From: a virus
DNA length: 27,281 nucleotides
Direction: 5' to 3' (one strand)
IMG/VR virus record: IMGVR_UViG_3300020122_000346
Coordinates: 1 to 27,281 of that record
Part shown: one piece after another, positions 7,555 through 16,004 of the stretch
Layout of the letters: every line of letters begins with the position of its first letter
How positions within the stretch are numbered: position 1 is the first letter of the stretch
The notes under the pieces: generated by a model
The model's input: the letters and a program-made list of their open reading frames with translations, nothing else
What the model was told of the DNA's origin: nothing
The model's database searches: none
Translations under genes and position numbers: made by a program

Positions 7555-7815
7555 TCACATTATTCTCCGATGACGAAAGTGTTTAACACCGAACTCCATG
7601 AGGTGGTTAATTGCCATCTGATCGGCATCAGACTGGCTGATTTTAGACTCGTAACGGCCCGCTCTAGTGAAATAAACATATTTGTATTTGCCGTCAGGAG
7701 AATCTATTTCAAATGCGATTTTTTTATTTAGAAACCTTCGTCGGCGGAATAGCCACCCAAAACTGATTCCACCAACACCAAGGAATGCGGTGCGTATGAA
7801 GGATCTTGTGTTCAT
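7555..7815 (-). CDS. Small protein with N-terminal hydrophobic/Arg-rich segment
   Basis: I chose ATG 7815, 86 residues; an upstream TTG at 7866 would run into the preceding gene without benefit. The N-terminus (NTRSFIRTAFLGVGG then ISFGWLF) is hydrophobic and followed by RRRR, consistent with a membrane anchor with a positively charged cytoplasmic side. Residues 30-86 are soluble and include a beta-hairpin-like DSPDGKYKYVYF. The gene lies between two paralogous membrane peptides, suggesting a small membrane-protein cluster, perhaps for lysis or DNA ejection. No family is recognised, and the membrane anchor is a visual judgement. Confidence 0.55.
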   Translation of the reverse strand: MNTRSFIRTAFLGVGGISFGWLFRRRRFLNKKIAFEIDSPDGKYKYVYFTRAGRYESKISQSDADQMAINHLMEFGVKHFRHRRIM

Positions 7816-7828
7816 AAAACTCGATTCG

Positions 7829-8020
7829 TCATCCACGTTCCATGGCGAAAAACAAACCAATGGCAAGAAACATAAATATGGTGACGGCTAAGAGTAGTAA
7901 AATTATCCACCACCAGGGCATGCTATAGTCCCTTGCGGGAGCTGTTTCGTCTCGCTTGGGCCTGGGGCCGGATGAGCGTGGGCTATTAAATGGAGGTAAC
8001 GACGGAGTGTAGAAAATCAT
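7829..8020 (-). CDS. 63-residue single-pass membrane protein (paralogue of 7402-7521)
   Basis: ATG 8020 overlaps the TGA of the 583-residue tail gene (ATGA). The first 33 residues are Pro/Ser/Arg-rich and probably cytosolic (FNSPRSSGPRPKRDETAPAR). MPWWW then opens a strongly hydrophobic stretch of about 24 residues ending GLFFAMERG. The membrane segment and the MPWW motif match the 39-residue peptide encoded 0.5 kb downstream. This copy has about 25 extra N-terminal residues. Holin-like size and topology are compatible with a lysis role, but that is unproven because no endolysin lies within the window. Confidence 0.65.
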   Translation of the reverse strand: MIFYTPSLPPFNSPRSSGPRPKRDETAPARDYSMPWWWIILLLLAVTIFMFLAIGLFFAMERG

Positions 8021-8034
8021 ATCACCCGCCTTTC
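8017..8034. repeat. 18-bp direct repeat, copy A (gene-junction)
   Basis: TCATATCACCCGCCTTTC, identical to 7518-7535. On the minus strand it encodes the final Arg-Arg-Val-Ile and stop of the long tail gene, and at the same time the ribosome site and start of the 63-residue membrane protein. Because this copy does both jobs, it is the more likely source of the duplication. Confidence 0.9.
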
Positions 8035-9768
8035 TCCGTGAGACCCTTCCGGTTCAGAGAATGCCCCAATGCGCAACTGCTTGATGTCAAAGTCCCCGGT
8101 GCATTCCAGGCGCGGCTGAAACTCGTAACCCGTTCGGTACATGCGTTGGTTAATTTTGTCGAATGCATCAGCCGGTGTGTGAAGTTTCAACTTGCTTCGG
8201 AACTGCGGTTGGGAGTTGGACGGTGGCCGGCAGGTGGGTGTGCCCACCGAGCAATCCCTGTCTGCCGCGCAAGAACTGAAGCTGTCCCACGGTTGCCAGC
8301 ATGGGTTTTGGTCTGAACGGTACAGCACGTTGATGCTGAAATCTCCCCGGACTTCATCGATGAAAAGCTCCCCGGTATCCAGCCGTTTCATGGCAAATCC
8401 GTCGCCGCAGTTGTAGCTGGGCAGGTCCATGCTCCGAACGATGGGCGTGTTGTTCCCGTCGTGCCGTCGCTGCAAATCCATTTCCCAAAGCTCAATAGTG
8501 TCAGCATCGGACAGCGCCCAGACAAAGCAATGGGGCTTCTGGTTTACCAAGCCTGTAATGATTTTCAATATGCGCAGCCCGGTCCAGATTCCTTCCCACG
8601 CCGGGTTGGCGCTGGAGGTTAATCGGCTGATGAGGTTGAAATCGACAACCGCCAGACCTCGGTGCCACACGCCATGGGGAGATTGCGCAGGCGACACGGT
8701 GTGCATTAGGCGGTTGTCGAAAAGGACGCCTGAGCCGAATTCAAGCAGGTTCTCGGTATCGTAACTCAGGGTCTCGTTAACCTCGGCTGATTGCGGCGTA
8801 TTCCCCCAGCCCGCGTTGAAGTCGCGCAAGCCGATAATGTAACTGCGTATCCCGTCGAGTGAGCGGTACCAAAGATCGGCATTTATCAGGACCGTGCCGT
8901 CCTGGGAAATTGGGCCGATGATGGGGTTAACGGTCAGCAGCGGGTTAGCCAGGTTCTTCCACGTGGTTCGGTCGAAGGGCAACTGAGCGGTAAACATCAC
9001 GTTGGGTGTCCCGATAATCATCGGGCCTTGCCCAAGCTGCGTGTTCTCCATCGCCACGGCTTTCATGCAAGTGATGGGGCCGTAAGCCGATGGCGCACCG
9101 AACACCCGCGCAATCAAGTCACCGCCTTCGTTGAGGAAATTGTTCTCGGTGAAGTACAGGATCGCGTCCCGGTAGTTGTTCCCGACCGAACCCGATGGAC
9201 CAAAGACCAAATCACCGATACGGAAGGATTGCCGATCTGGGAGAGTAACCGCCAGCCGCCCCATGGCGTAACACATGATATTTCCGACGGGCACTTGGGA
9301 CAGGGACGGATCGGCTCGCCTGGCTGCGCTGCCGTCGAAGATGATAGGGTATCCCTGATTATCCTGGTAAATGAAGTAGTTCTCGGCCTGAACCGACCAG
9401 CCACGCTTCAGGGTGGCTGAGTTTCGTCCAGTGGAAGGCGTTATTTCTGTAACCCGATTGGTTGCAACGTCAGTTTTCCAGAGACGACCGCCGTGTGAGC
9501 TGATGAGCATTGGCACGCCTGATCCATCAAAAAAGCCACTATGCTGGAAGTTGAAATTCTGAAAATCGTATTTGTCGTCGGTGTTGTCCCACACCAGGTC
9601 TCGCTTCACAAAGCCCGGCCTGGGAGCCGATTTGCCTCCCCGGAAAGTGCTGTTGGTGGCGCGGGCAACCTTGTTTCGGGCAAGGAAAGAGGGGGGAGAG
9701 TCTGAATCCACGCCGCCCGAGAATTCCAGATTCCCGTCTTTCAACATGCCGTCAATCGGTGCGGCCAT
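8017..9768 (-). CDS. Tail stabiliser/tail tubular-like virion protein
   Basis: ATG 9768 (583 residues) has AAAGGATGG a few bases upstream and is preferred to a TTG at 9789. The N-terminal 60 residues contain FSGGVDSDSPPSFL, ARNKVARATNSTFRGG and PRPGF. This layout recurs at the start of P22 gp10-like or tail-tubular-B-like proteins, where a Gly-Val-Asp-Ser start precedes a long beta-propeller body. The rest has repeated beta-strand pairs (ISSHGGRLWKTD, YQDNQGYPIIFDGSAA and so on) and no catalytic motif. A Cys-rich patch (residues about 499-520) and a charged end follow. It is the first gene of the minus arm, opposite TerL, and probably forms the tail tube or needle collar. The assignment is by pattern and position, not alignment. 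Confidence 0.65.
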   Translation of the reverse strand: MAAPIDGMLKDGNLEFSGGVDSDSPPSFLARNKVARATNSTFRGGKSAPRPGFVKRDLVWDNTDDKYDFQNFNFQHSGFFDGSGVPMLISSHGGRLWKTDVATNRVTEITPSTGRNSATLKRGWSVQAENYFIYQDNQGYPIIFDGSAARRADPSLSQVPVGNIMCYAMGRLAVTLPDRQSFRIGDLVFGPSGSVGNNYRDAILYFTENNFLNEGGDLIARVFGAPSAYGPITCMKAVAMENTQLGQGPMIIGTPNVMFTAQLPFDRTTWKNLANPLLTVNPIIGPISQDGTVLINADLWYRSLDGIRSYIIGLRDFNAGWGNTPQSAEVNETLSYDTENLLEFGSGVLFDNRLMHTVSPAQSPHGVWHRGLAVVDFNLISRLTSSANPAWEGIWTGLRILKIITGLVNQKPHCFVWALSDADTIELWEMDLQRRHDGNNTPIVRSMDLPSYNCGDGFAMKRLDTGELFIDEVRGDFSINVLYRSDQNPCWQPWDSFSSCAADRDCSVGTPTCRPPSNSQPQFRSKLKLHTPADAFDKINQRMYRTGYEFQPRLECTGDFDIKQLRIGAFSEPEGSHGERRVI

Positions 9769-9819
9769 ACCATCCTTTAGTATTGGCAACCCTGATTTAC
9801 AACGTTTAAATGAGAACTT
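9769..9819. promoter_or_regulatory. Divergent intergenic gap; presumptive promoter region
   Basis: These 51 bp separate the start of the minus-strand tail operon from the plus-strand TerL gene, so both transcription units must begin here or in the coding ends. No convincing -35/-10 pair is visible in either direction; TTTAAAT at 9808-9814 is too close to the TerL start. The minus strand holds the AAGGA ribosome site of the tail gene. A phage-specific promoter or RNA polymerase cannot be excluded. Confidence 0.35.
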
Positions 9820-11604
9820 ATGCCGTTCAAGCGCAAGTCCCCGGAGCCCGCCAAGCTCGAAACCTGGGGTATTCAGAGGCAGTTAACCAACCAGATCGAG
9901 TACGATCGCTGCGCCTTCTCCCGCCGATTTCAGGTGCCCATTGGTCGCCCGGCACTGTTCAAGCGCATAGCCGAAGCCCTATTGCCGGGTCACTTCGAGT
10001 ACCACGAGTGGACGGAGAAGATTATCGAGAGCGGATGCTCCAGGAAGATTGTGGCGCTCCCTGGAGCGGCAGGCACGGCAAAAACGTACAACGTCGCTGG
10101 TTTTGCTGCTGTTTGGTGGTTGACTGAGCCCGAAGATAGCTCGGTCATGTTTATCTCCACCACGTCAGGCTCTCTGCGCAAGCGCGGCTGGTCAGAGATT
10201 TCCAGGGTCTATTTCGAACTGGCCAAACAAAAGGTAGGCAACTTCATCAACTCCAAGATGATTTGGCAGATCGCGCCAGGGGACGAAAAGCATTGCATCT
10301 TCGGCAAGGCTGTCGAGGAGGGCACGCTGACCAAGGTGGCTGACGATATCAAGGGGGTGCATACCAAGCGCCAGATGATTGTCATCGATGAGGCTACGGC
10401 GGTCCAGGGAGCCATTTACGACGCAATCTCGAACCTCTACAGCTATCCCGAGGAGTTTATCCTGTTCCTGATGGCCAATCCGCGCAATCGCCTGGACCTG
10501 TTCGGGCGCATGATTGAGCCAAAAGAGGGCTGGACCAGCGTTAACGTTGATTCCGAAGAATGGGAGGGCAAACCCCAGCCGGAATACGGCGGCATGGTGC
10601 CCTACGTCATCCGGTTTGATGCTGAGAAGAGCCCGAACATCACCGCGGGCAAGGTTGTCAGCAAACACCTTCCCACCAAGGCTAAGGTGGAACGGCAGAG
10701 GAACATTGCGGGCGGGCAGACCCCGCTCTGGTGGTCCAACTTCCGTGGGTTTCCGCCGCCTGACGGCTTGTCAAAGACGGTGTTTAGCGAGTCGGCCATT
10801 ATCAACAACGGCGGGTTTGGCACCTTCACTTTCACCGGCAAAGACTTTGTTATCCTGGGTTTCTTCGACCATGCCCGTAACGGTGGCGACCGCCCCGCGC
10901 TGCGTTTTGCCAAGTACGGCGAGGTTACGGGTGGGGTAATGGCGATTGAATGGCTCAAGCCCATCATTGTTGGGATAGATGCTGCCAAAAACACGCCGAT
11001 TGACTTCCAACTAATGGAGCATGTTCGACGGCAATGCGAATCTATCAGGATCGGCGGAATCGAGCACCATTGCCGCCCTGAACACTTCGGCGTGGACGGT
11101 ACGGGTGCCGGTGCCGGGTTTGTGGACATCCTGCAACGGCATTGGAGCCCAAGAGTAATCCGGGTTGGGTTTGGTACTTCGGCCAGCGAAGACGCCGTTT
11201 CGCCGGAAGACCCAAGGCCAGCCTGCGACGTTTACGAGAACAAGTCAGTCGAGATGCACTTCCGGGCGCGTAATGCCCTGGACAGCGGGCAACTCCGGGG
11301 CATCGACAAAGACACGGCGCAGGAGCTTGTTACTCGCGAATTTGACGACACCGGAAAGCGCATCAAGCTCCAGAAAAAGGAAGATTACAAAGCCAAATTC
11401 GGCAAGTCGCCAGATCTGGGCGACAGCGGCGTGGGCATCTTCGAGGTTGCTCGCCGGCTAAACTTTAGGCTTGTGCCGGTTGGTCAAACGGCGCATAGGC
11501 ATGATGATTGGGAAAAAGATGTCTCCAAAGCCCAAGCGGTTTATGAAGAAAAAGACGCCTACCAAGATTCCGAGGAAGACGACTACGAAGAGGCTTATTT
11601 GTAA
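9820..11604 (+). CDS. terL: Terminase large subunit
   Basis: The packaging motor and nuclease, 594 residues, a usual length for the family. The ATPase domain shows a Walker A LPGAAGTAKT (80-89), Walker B MIVIDEAT (186-193) and a coupling-type ANPRN (219-223). The nuclease domain carries FFDHARNGGD with Asp350, GVDGTG with Asp426 and SPDLGDS with Asp532/535, the expected acidic metal-binding triad of an RNase H-like fold. It docks on the portal and translocates and cuts DNA. The start ATG 9820 follows a weak GAGAA. The tail is highly acidic (EEKDAYQDSEEDDYEE). It opens the plus arm and is followed by the zinc-ribbon-like gene and the portal. The assignment is secure from motifs. Confidence 0.95.
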   Translation: MPFKRKSPEPAKLETWGIQRQLTNQIEYDRCAFSRRFQVPIGRPALFKRIAEALLPGHFEYHEWTEKIIESGCSRKIVALPGAAGTAKTYNVAGFAAVWWLTEPEDSSVMFISTTSGSLRKRGWSEISRVYFELAKQKVGNFINSKMIWQIAPGDEKHCIFGKAVEEGTLTKVADDIKGVHTKRQMIVIDEATAVQGAIYDAISNLYSYPEEFILFLMANPRNRLDLFGRMIEPKEGWTSVNVDSEEWEGKPQPEYGGMVPYVIRFDAEKSPNITAGKVVSKHLPTKAKVERQRNIAGGQTPLWWSNFRGFPPPDGLSKTVFSESAIINNGGFGTFTFTGKDFVILGFFDHARNGGDRPALRFAKYGEVTGGVMAIEWLKPIIVGIDAAKNTPIDFQLMEHVRRQCESIRIGGIEHHCRPEHFGVDGTGAGAGFVDILQRHWSPRVIRVGFGTSASEDAVSPEDPRPACDVYENKSVEMHFRARNALDSGQLRGIDKDTAQELVTREFDDTGKRIKLQKKEDYKAKFGKSPDLGDSGVGIFEVARRLNFRLVPVGQTAHRHDDWEKDVSKAQAVYEEKDAYQDSEEDDYEEAYL

Positions 11605-11637
11605 ACCGATCAAGATCGCTATCGCTTGGCTCCCTGG

Positions 11638-12285
11638 ATGAAACAGCTTCGCATCGTCTCCAAGATCCGTTCCCCTCACGGCGGGGTGTATAGCTGGCCA
11701 GACCCGCTCCTTCCCGGCAGTGCCGAAGTCGTGGGAACCACCTGGGAAATGCTGGTCGAACGGGCTCGGAAGCAGCGATGGGCCAACGGCTTTGCCACCG
11801 GATTGGAATTTGAGAAGGAACTGGAGCAGGCGGTTTGCATGCGCTACCCGCAGGAGTGCAGCGGGTGGGATGAGGAAATCCCAAGGCCAAGACAGTTAAG
11901 CATGCTTGATGTTTTGAACGGCACTCGTGTTATGCTGGCCCACAAGCTGGCCGGGAGCCCGCTCGAATCCCCGGAGGTAGCCTATGCGCGGGCACAAATC
12001 TGTGCCGATAATCACTGCGGCCAAAACGTCGAGTTTCACAAACGATGCGGCAGTTGTCATGATGTCGAAAACTTGGTAACCTCAATCATCGGAAACGCCA
12101 CCACACCGTTCGATTCCAAGCTCAAGAGTTGCTCAATTTGCGGCTGCGTTCTTAAAGCTGCGGTGTGGACAACGCTGGCCGTTCAGGCGAAGGGTGTTAC
12201 CGACACAATGCGCGAACAATTCAAAAGGGTAGCGGCAAGAATGGAGGCCGATGGTCATATCGGTTGTTGGAAGGCGGCAATATGA
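11638..12285 (+). CDS. Cysteine-rich zinc-ribbon-like protein between TerL and portal
   Basis: ATG 11638 gives 215 residues; a TTG at 11626 would add four. The N-terminal 65 residues are basic and aromatic (KIRSPHGGVYSW, RKQRWANG). The C-terminal half has two cysteine clusters: C122, C127, H134, C137 and C140, then C165, C168 and C170. These resemble treble-clef or zinc-ribbon ligands. The stop overlaps the portal ATG as ATGA, so expression is coupled. A small terminase subunit would normally sit near here, but this protein has no obvious coiled coil or helix-turn-helix of the TerS type. It could be a DNA-recognition partner of TerL or a head protein. Zinc binding and either role are inference. 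Confidence 0.7.
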   Translation: MKQLRIVSKIRSPHGGVYSWPDPLLPGSAEVVGTTWEMLVERARKQRWANGFATGLEFEKELEQAVCMRYPQECSGWDEEIPRPRQLSMLDVLNGTRVMLAHKLAGSPLESPEVAYARAQICADNHCGQNVEFHKRCGSCHDVENLVTSIIGNATTPFDSKLKSCSICGCVLKAAVWTTLAVQAKGVTDTMREQFKRVAARMEADGHIGCWKAAI

Positions 12286-14564
12286 ACGGACTCGGTTACC
12301 CCAATCTAGAAACGATAAAGGACGGCAAAGTCCCGGACACGAGAATGCGCAGCGCCGATGCCGTGCAGGCGTTCACTCGCCGACTTATCGAAAACGATTC
12401 CAAGCGTTCGCGCAAGCGGGCCACCGTTAATGGGCTCGTAGACGGAAACCCGCCTTACAAACCATCCAAGCTGCGCGATGCTGGTCGAGCCGATGCCTGC
12501 AACGTGAATTGGGGAACAGGCAGGGCCTATTTGGAATCGGGAGCTGGAGCGATTTATGACCTGGCAACTGAACCGCCTGGATTTGTCGGCATCAAAACTT
12601 CTCACGGAGATCCAGAGCATCGCGAGATCTACGGCCAAATCATGAGCGAGGAAACAGATCGTATGCTCTCCAATGACGAGTCCTGGGATTATGAGGAGCA
12701 GCTTTCGGGCTGGAACATGATTCTGCACGGATGCGGCCCCCTCATGTTCGAGGATGCCTACTGCGTGCTGCCCCGCGCCTTTGGTTGTGCCGATCTGCTC
12801 GTCCCCGAACGGACCAAGAGCGATCTGAAGTATTGGGAAGTGGCGGTGGTCTGCGTCGATTATTACCCGCCGCAGCTCTATAAGTTTATCGAAGACCCGG
12901 AAGCGGCTTCTGCGGTTGGCTGGGATGTGGAATACACCAAGCTCGTGATTGAGAATGCGCTGGATGTGCGCCAGCCCAACAACAACAAGTATGACTGGGA
13001 GTTTTACCAGCAGGAGATGAAAAACAACTCCCTGGCGTATTACGACGATTCGCTGGTGTCGAAGCTGGCTTATGTGCAATGGCTGGAGTTTGATGGTTCC
13101 ATAACCCAAACCATTGTCGAGCGCGAGACCACGACCGGAACGGCAAGCACCGACAAAAAGGGAGGGGTCCAATTCCTTTTCCGGCACATCGGCCGATTTC
13201 AGAAATGGACCCAGTGCATTCACCCGATGTATTACGACCGGGGCAATAACGGATTTCATCACTCGGTCACCGGGCTGGGGGTAAAGATGCTCTCGCCGCT
13301 CACCTACGAGAATCGCCTTATCTGCAACCTGATGGACAAAACTTCGGCCCCCAAGATTCTCTTCAAGCCAACCAGCGCCGAGGTTACCCAGAAATTCCAG
13401 ATGCAGACTATGGGTGATTACGGCGTGCTGTCGGCGGGTTACGAGGGGATCCAGAATCCCATCGCCGGGATGCTGACTGACGGCATCGCCATGCAAAGGT
13501 TATCGAGCGATTTGATTCGGCAAAACCTTTCCTCTTACCGGCAACCGGCTGAGCCCCAAAAACATGGCAACCCGGCAACCCGGTTCGAAGTTCAGCTCCA
13601 GGCCAGCCAGCAAGGTTCGCTCTCCAAGACCACGTTCAATCGTTATTACAAACAGAAGGATGCTTTATACACCGAGATTGTTCGGCGCTGTTTTGACCTT
13701 AACTCCCGAGACGACCGGGCCAAAGAAGTTCAGAAGCGATGCCTCACCCGGGGAGTGCCCAAGGAATGTTTCGGGCGAATCGAGAAAGTCGAGGCGATCC
13801 GGGTTATCGGCCAAGGGACGGCCTTCCAACGCTCCGAAGCCCTAAACGCCTTGCAGCCGGTGGTTCCCTCAATGCCCGAGGAGGGGCGCCAACGCTGGAT
13901 TGACGACAAGATCGCCGCTGAAGCCGGTCAAGCGGCAGTCAACCGTTATAATCCCAAGCAGCGCGACCAGCGACTAGCCAATGACCAGCAGGCCGAGGCG
14001 CAGCAATGGGTTGCCTGCATGAAAGTCGGAGTCGCTCCGGTTGTGACCAGCGCCCAGAACCCGGTCACGTTCGCAGCGACGTTCATGAACGCGGCAATTC
14101 AGGCGGTGCAATCGCTTCAGAAAGGGGCCAATCTTGGTGAAGTGGTTCAGTTCCTTGAAATTTGCGGGCCGGCAATCGGCGCTTACCTGAAACGGTTTTC
14201 CAACGATCCTTTGCGCGAGACGGTGTTCAAGAAGCTGCTCGCTCAATGGAAAAAGCTGATGCAGATGGCTGACAAGTTGAAGCAGCAACTCGCGCAACAG
14301 CAACAGCAACAGCGGGAGCAGCAGAAGCGTAGCCAGGCCGCAATGTCGGATGAGCAAATTAAGCAGCGCAAGGCTCAGGCCGATATTCAAATCAAGCAGG
14401 CTAAGACCCAAGCCCAGCTAAAACAGTCCGAAGAAAAGCACCGCATGAAGCTGGTTCACGAGCGACAGGACATGGCAATCTCCGATGCCTCTGCCGCTAG
14501 TCAAATACACATAAATAGACTTAAAGCTTTCGCTGATGCGCAAGACTCCGACAATGGAGACTGA
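12282..14564 (+). CDS. Portal protein
   Basis: The gene starts at ATG 12282, overlapping the previous stop (ATGA), and encodes 760 residues. It has the portal order: an N-terminal Arg/Lys-rich segment; a mixed alpha-beta body with SWDYEEQLSGWNMILHGCGP (about 130-150) and repeated aromatic and acidic motifs; then a long helical stem; then a Gln-rich coiled-coil C-terminus (QQQQQQREQQKR, DIQIKQAKTQAQLKQ). About 725-760 residues is typical for portals of large short-tailed phages. Twelve copies form the DNA channel at the head vertex. The location after TerL and before head-assembly genes supports the call. The exact fold was not verified, but no other protein in the window fits better. Confidence 0.8.
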   Translation: MNGLGYPNLETIKDGKVPDTRMRSADAVQAFTRRLIENDSKRSRKRATVNGLVDGNPPYKPSKLRDAGRADACNVNWGTGRAYLESGAGAIYDLATEPPGFVGIKTSHGDPEHREIYGQIMSEETDRMLSNDESWDYEEQLSGWNMILHGCGPLMFEDAYCVLPRAFGCADLLVPERTKSDLKYWEVAVVCVDYYPPQLYKFIEDPEAASAVGWDVEYTKLVIENALDVRQPNNNKYDWEFYQQEMKNNSLAYYDDSLVSKLAYVQWLEFDGSITQTIVERETTTGTASTDKKGGVQFLFRHIGRFQKWTQCIHPMYYDRGNNGFHHSVTGLGVKMLSPLTYENRLICNLMDKTSAPKILFKPTSAEVTQKFQMQTMGDYGVLSAGYEGIQNPIAGMLTDGIAMQRLSSDLIRQNLSSYRQPAEPQKHGNPATRFEVQLQASQQGSLSKTTFNRYYKQKDALYTEIVRRCFDLNSRDDRAKEVQKRCLTRGVPKECFGRIEKVEAIRVIGQGTAFQRSEALNALQPVVPSMPEEGRQRWIDDKIAAEAGQAAVNRYNPKQRDQRLANDQQAEAQQWVACMKVGVAPVVTSAQNPVTFAATFMNAAIQAVQSLQKGANLGEVVQFLEICGPAIGAYLKRFSNDPLRETVFKKLLAQWKKLMQMADKLKQQLAQQQQQQREQQKRSQAAMSDEQIKQRKAQADIQIKQAKTQAQLKQSEEKHRMKLVHERQDMAISDASAASQIHINRLKAFADAQDSDNGD

Positions 14565-14721
14565 GCTAAAGTTTGACCCCGAGGCTGTTCACGAAGCCTT
14601 GAAGCGCAATCGGGAGATGCACAGCGTTCCGGTCAGTCTGCCCGATCCTGTACCGTGCGGACCGCCGCAAGATGTTTTGAGAATGCCAACCGAAAGCCTG
14701 CCGAACGACCCTCCGAAATGA
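14536..14721 (+). CDS. Small protein coupled to portal and ATP-grasp genes
   Basis: This ORF encodes 61 residues from ATG 14536, or 55 from ATG 14554. Both starts lie inside the portal end, and the stop overlaps the ATG of the ATP-grasp-like gene as ATGA. The peptide is Pro/Glu-rich (EALKRNREMHSVPVSLPDPVPCGPP) and looks disordered, with one Cys and no membrane segment. The double overlap is the evidence that it is translated. It may be a linker gene that keeps translation coupled or a short assembly peptide. Function is unknown. Confidence 0.5.
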   Translation: MRKTPTMETELKFDPEAVHEALKRNREMHSVPVSLPDPVPCGPPQDVLRMPTESLPNDPPK

Positions 14722-16004
14722 TTGACCTGAATATAACGATGGTCGATTCCGGGCTGTTCACCGAGCTTGCGGTAAAGCTTGCGACTCAAACGAGCGGGAA
14801 AGTGAGATCGTGGGTGCCGTGGGAGGCGGAATTCCCCGCAGTCAATGACCGGATGATGGGAGACGGCCTTGGAGTTATCGAAAGAATCGAAGATGCGCTT
14901 GATCCTGACGTGGTTGACGACACCGACCTTTACGTGTTCCCGGACATATTTCGTTACGGAACGCAATTGACCCTTGAGCGCATTGGAAAGCTTGTCTGGG
15001 GCAGCCGAAAAGGGGATCGTCTCGAAACCGAGAGGCTAATGTTCCGAAAGCTTCAGGAGAAACTTGGGTTGCCGGTGCCAGAATACACCGCCGTCAGGGG
15101 GATTTCGTCCCTGCGCGATTTCTTAAAAGACCATGGCCATTGCTTCGTTAAAACCGATCCTAAAATTCGCGGGACGATGGAGACCTGGGAGCATTGGGAT
15201 TACGAACAAAGCGAATACCATCTGGACAATCTTGCGGTGAAGCTCGGAGCCAGCAAAGAAATTGTCCTGTTTATGGTCGAGGAGCCAATCGAAACCAAGT
15301 TCGAGACCGGGTTCGACACTCACTCAATCGACGGTCAGTTTAGCGAGACTCCAATCCAGGGAATTGAGATTAAGGGCCACTTGATATTCTGCTCGGCGCA
15401 AATCAAAGGCCGAACCCCGCCCTTTATTGACAAGGCCATGAGAGCTTTAGGGCCATGGCTCGAAAGGCGGCGATACCGCAATTTCATGAGCGCGGAGTTT
15501 CGGGAGGATATGCTAGTCGATCCTTGCTGCCGCTGTCCTAATCCGGGCATCGGTTGCGAAATGGAAATGATTTCAAACTTGGGAGAAATCGTGGAGGCCG
15601 GCGCCCGCGGCGAGCTTATTGAGCCCGATTTTGAATATGAGTTTGGTGTCCAGGCGGCTATTTTCCACGACGGGAGCGAGGACCACTGGAAGCAGTTTCG
15701 GCTCGAACCGGAGATTAGAAGGTGGGTAAAACTGATGGAGTTTTGCCAAGTCGGAGAATGCTATAACATCATCCCAAGACCCCCGCACGGTAAAAAGATC
15801 GGTTGGCTGGTTGGCGTAGGCAACACCATCGAAGAAATGACGGAGCATTTGCAGGCTAACGCCAAGGCTCTTAAAAATTACCCCTTTGACATCAAGACCG
15901 ACGCGCTTTGGGAGGCTCTTGAGCAAGCGAAGGTAGCGGAGTCGGAGGGAATAGAATTTAGCGACCAGCCAATTCCCGAACCAGCCGAAGTTATCGAGGG
16001 ATGA
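14718..16004 (+). CDS. ATP-grasp-like protein of unknown substrate
   Basis: ATG 14718 (428 residues) overlaps the previous stop. The architecture resembles ATP-grasp ligases. A pre-ATP-grasp Rossmann-type start (residues 1-95, with LYVFPDIFRYGTQL at 71-84) is followed by a GKLVWGSRKGDRLETER helix entry and the GLPVPEY turn at 117-123. HCFVKTD at 141-147 is a candidate nucleotide-binding strand with its lysine, RGTMETW at 151-157 a candidate glycine loop, FMVEEPIE at 185-192 a candidate hinge, and EFREDML...RCPNPG (260-276) the acidic metal-binding strand. Known family members join carboxylates to amines or thiols. The gene sits between portal and glycosyltransferases, so a virion-modification role is inferred. 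Cysteine-rich DPCCRCPNPGIGC is unusual. The fold call is by motif order only; the substrate is unknown. Confidence 0.6.
   Translation: MIDLNITMVDSGLFTELAVKLATQTSGKVRSWVPWEAEFPAVNDRMMGDGLGVIERIEDALDPDVVDDTDLYVFPDIFRYGTQLTLERIGKLVWGSRKGDRLETERLMFRKLQEKLGLPVPEYTAVRGISSLRDFLKDHGHCFVKTDPKIRGTMETWEHWDYEQSEYHLDNLAVKLGASKEIVLFMVEEPIETKFETGFDTHSIDGQFSETPIQGIEIKGHLIFCSAQIKGRTPPFIDKAMRALGPWLERRRYRNFMSAEFREDMLVDPCCRCPNPGIGCEMEMISNLGEIVEAGARGELIEPDFEYEFGVQAAIFHDGSEDHWKQFRLEPEIRRWVKLMEFCQVGECYNIIPRPPHGKKIGWLVGVGNTIEEMTEHLQANAKALKNYPFDIKTDALWEALEQAKVAESEGIEFSDQPIPEPAEVIEG

Noticed and set aside
12306-13496. 396-codon antisense ORF opposite the portal
   Set aside because: It lies wholly inside the portal gene, lacks recognisable motifs and would break the one-direction operon. 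High-GC coding DNA often leaves such open antisense frames.
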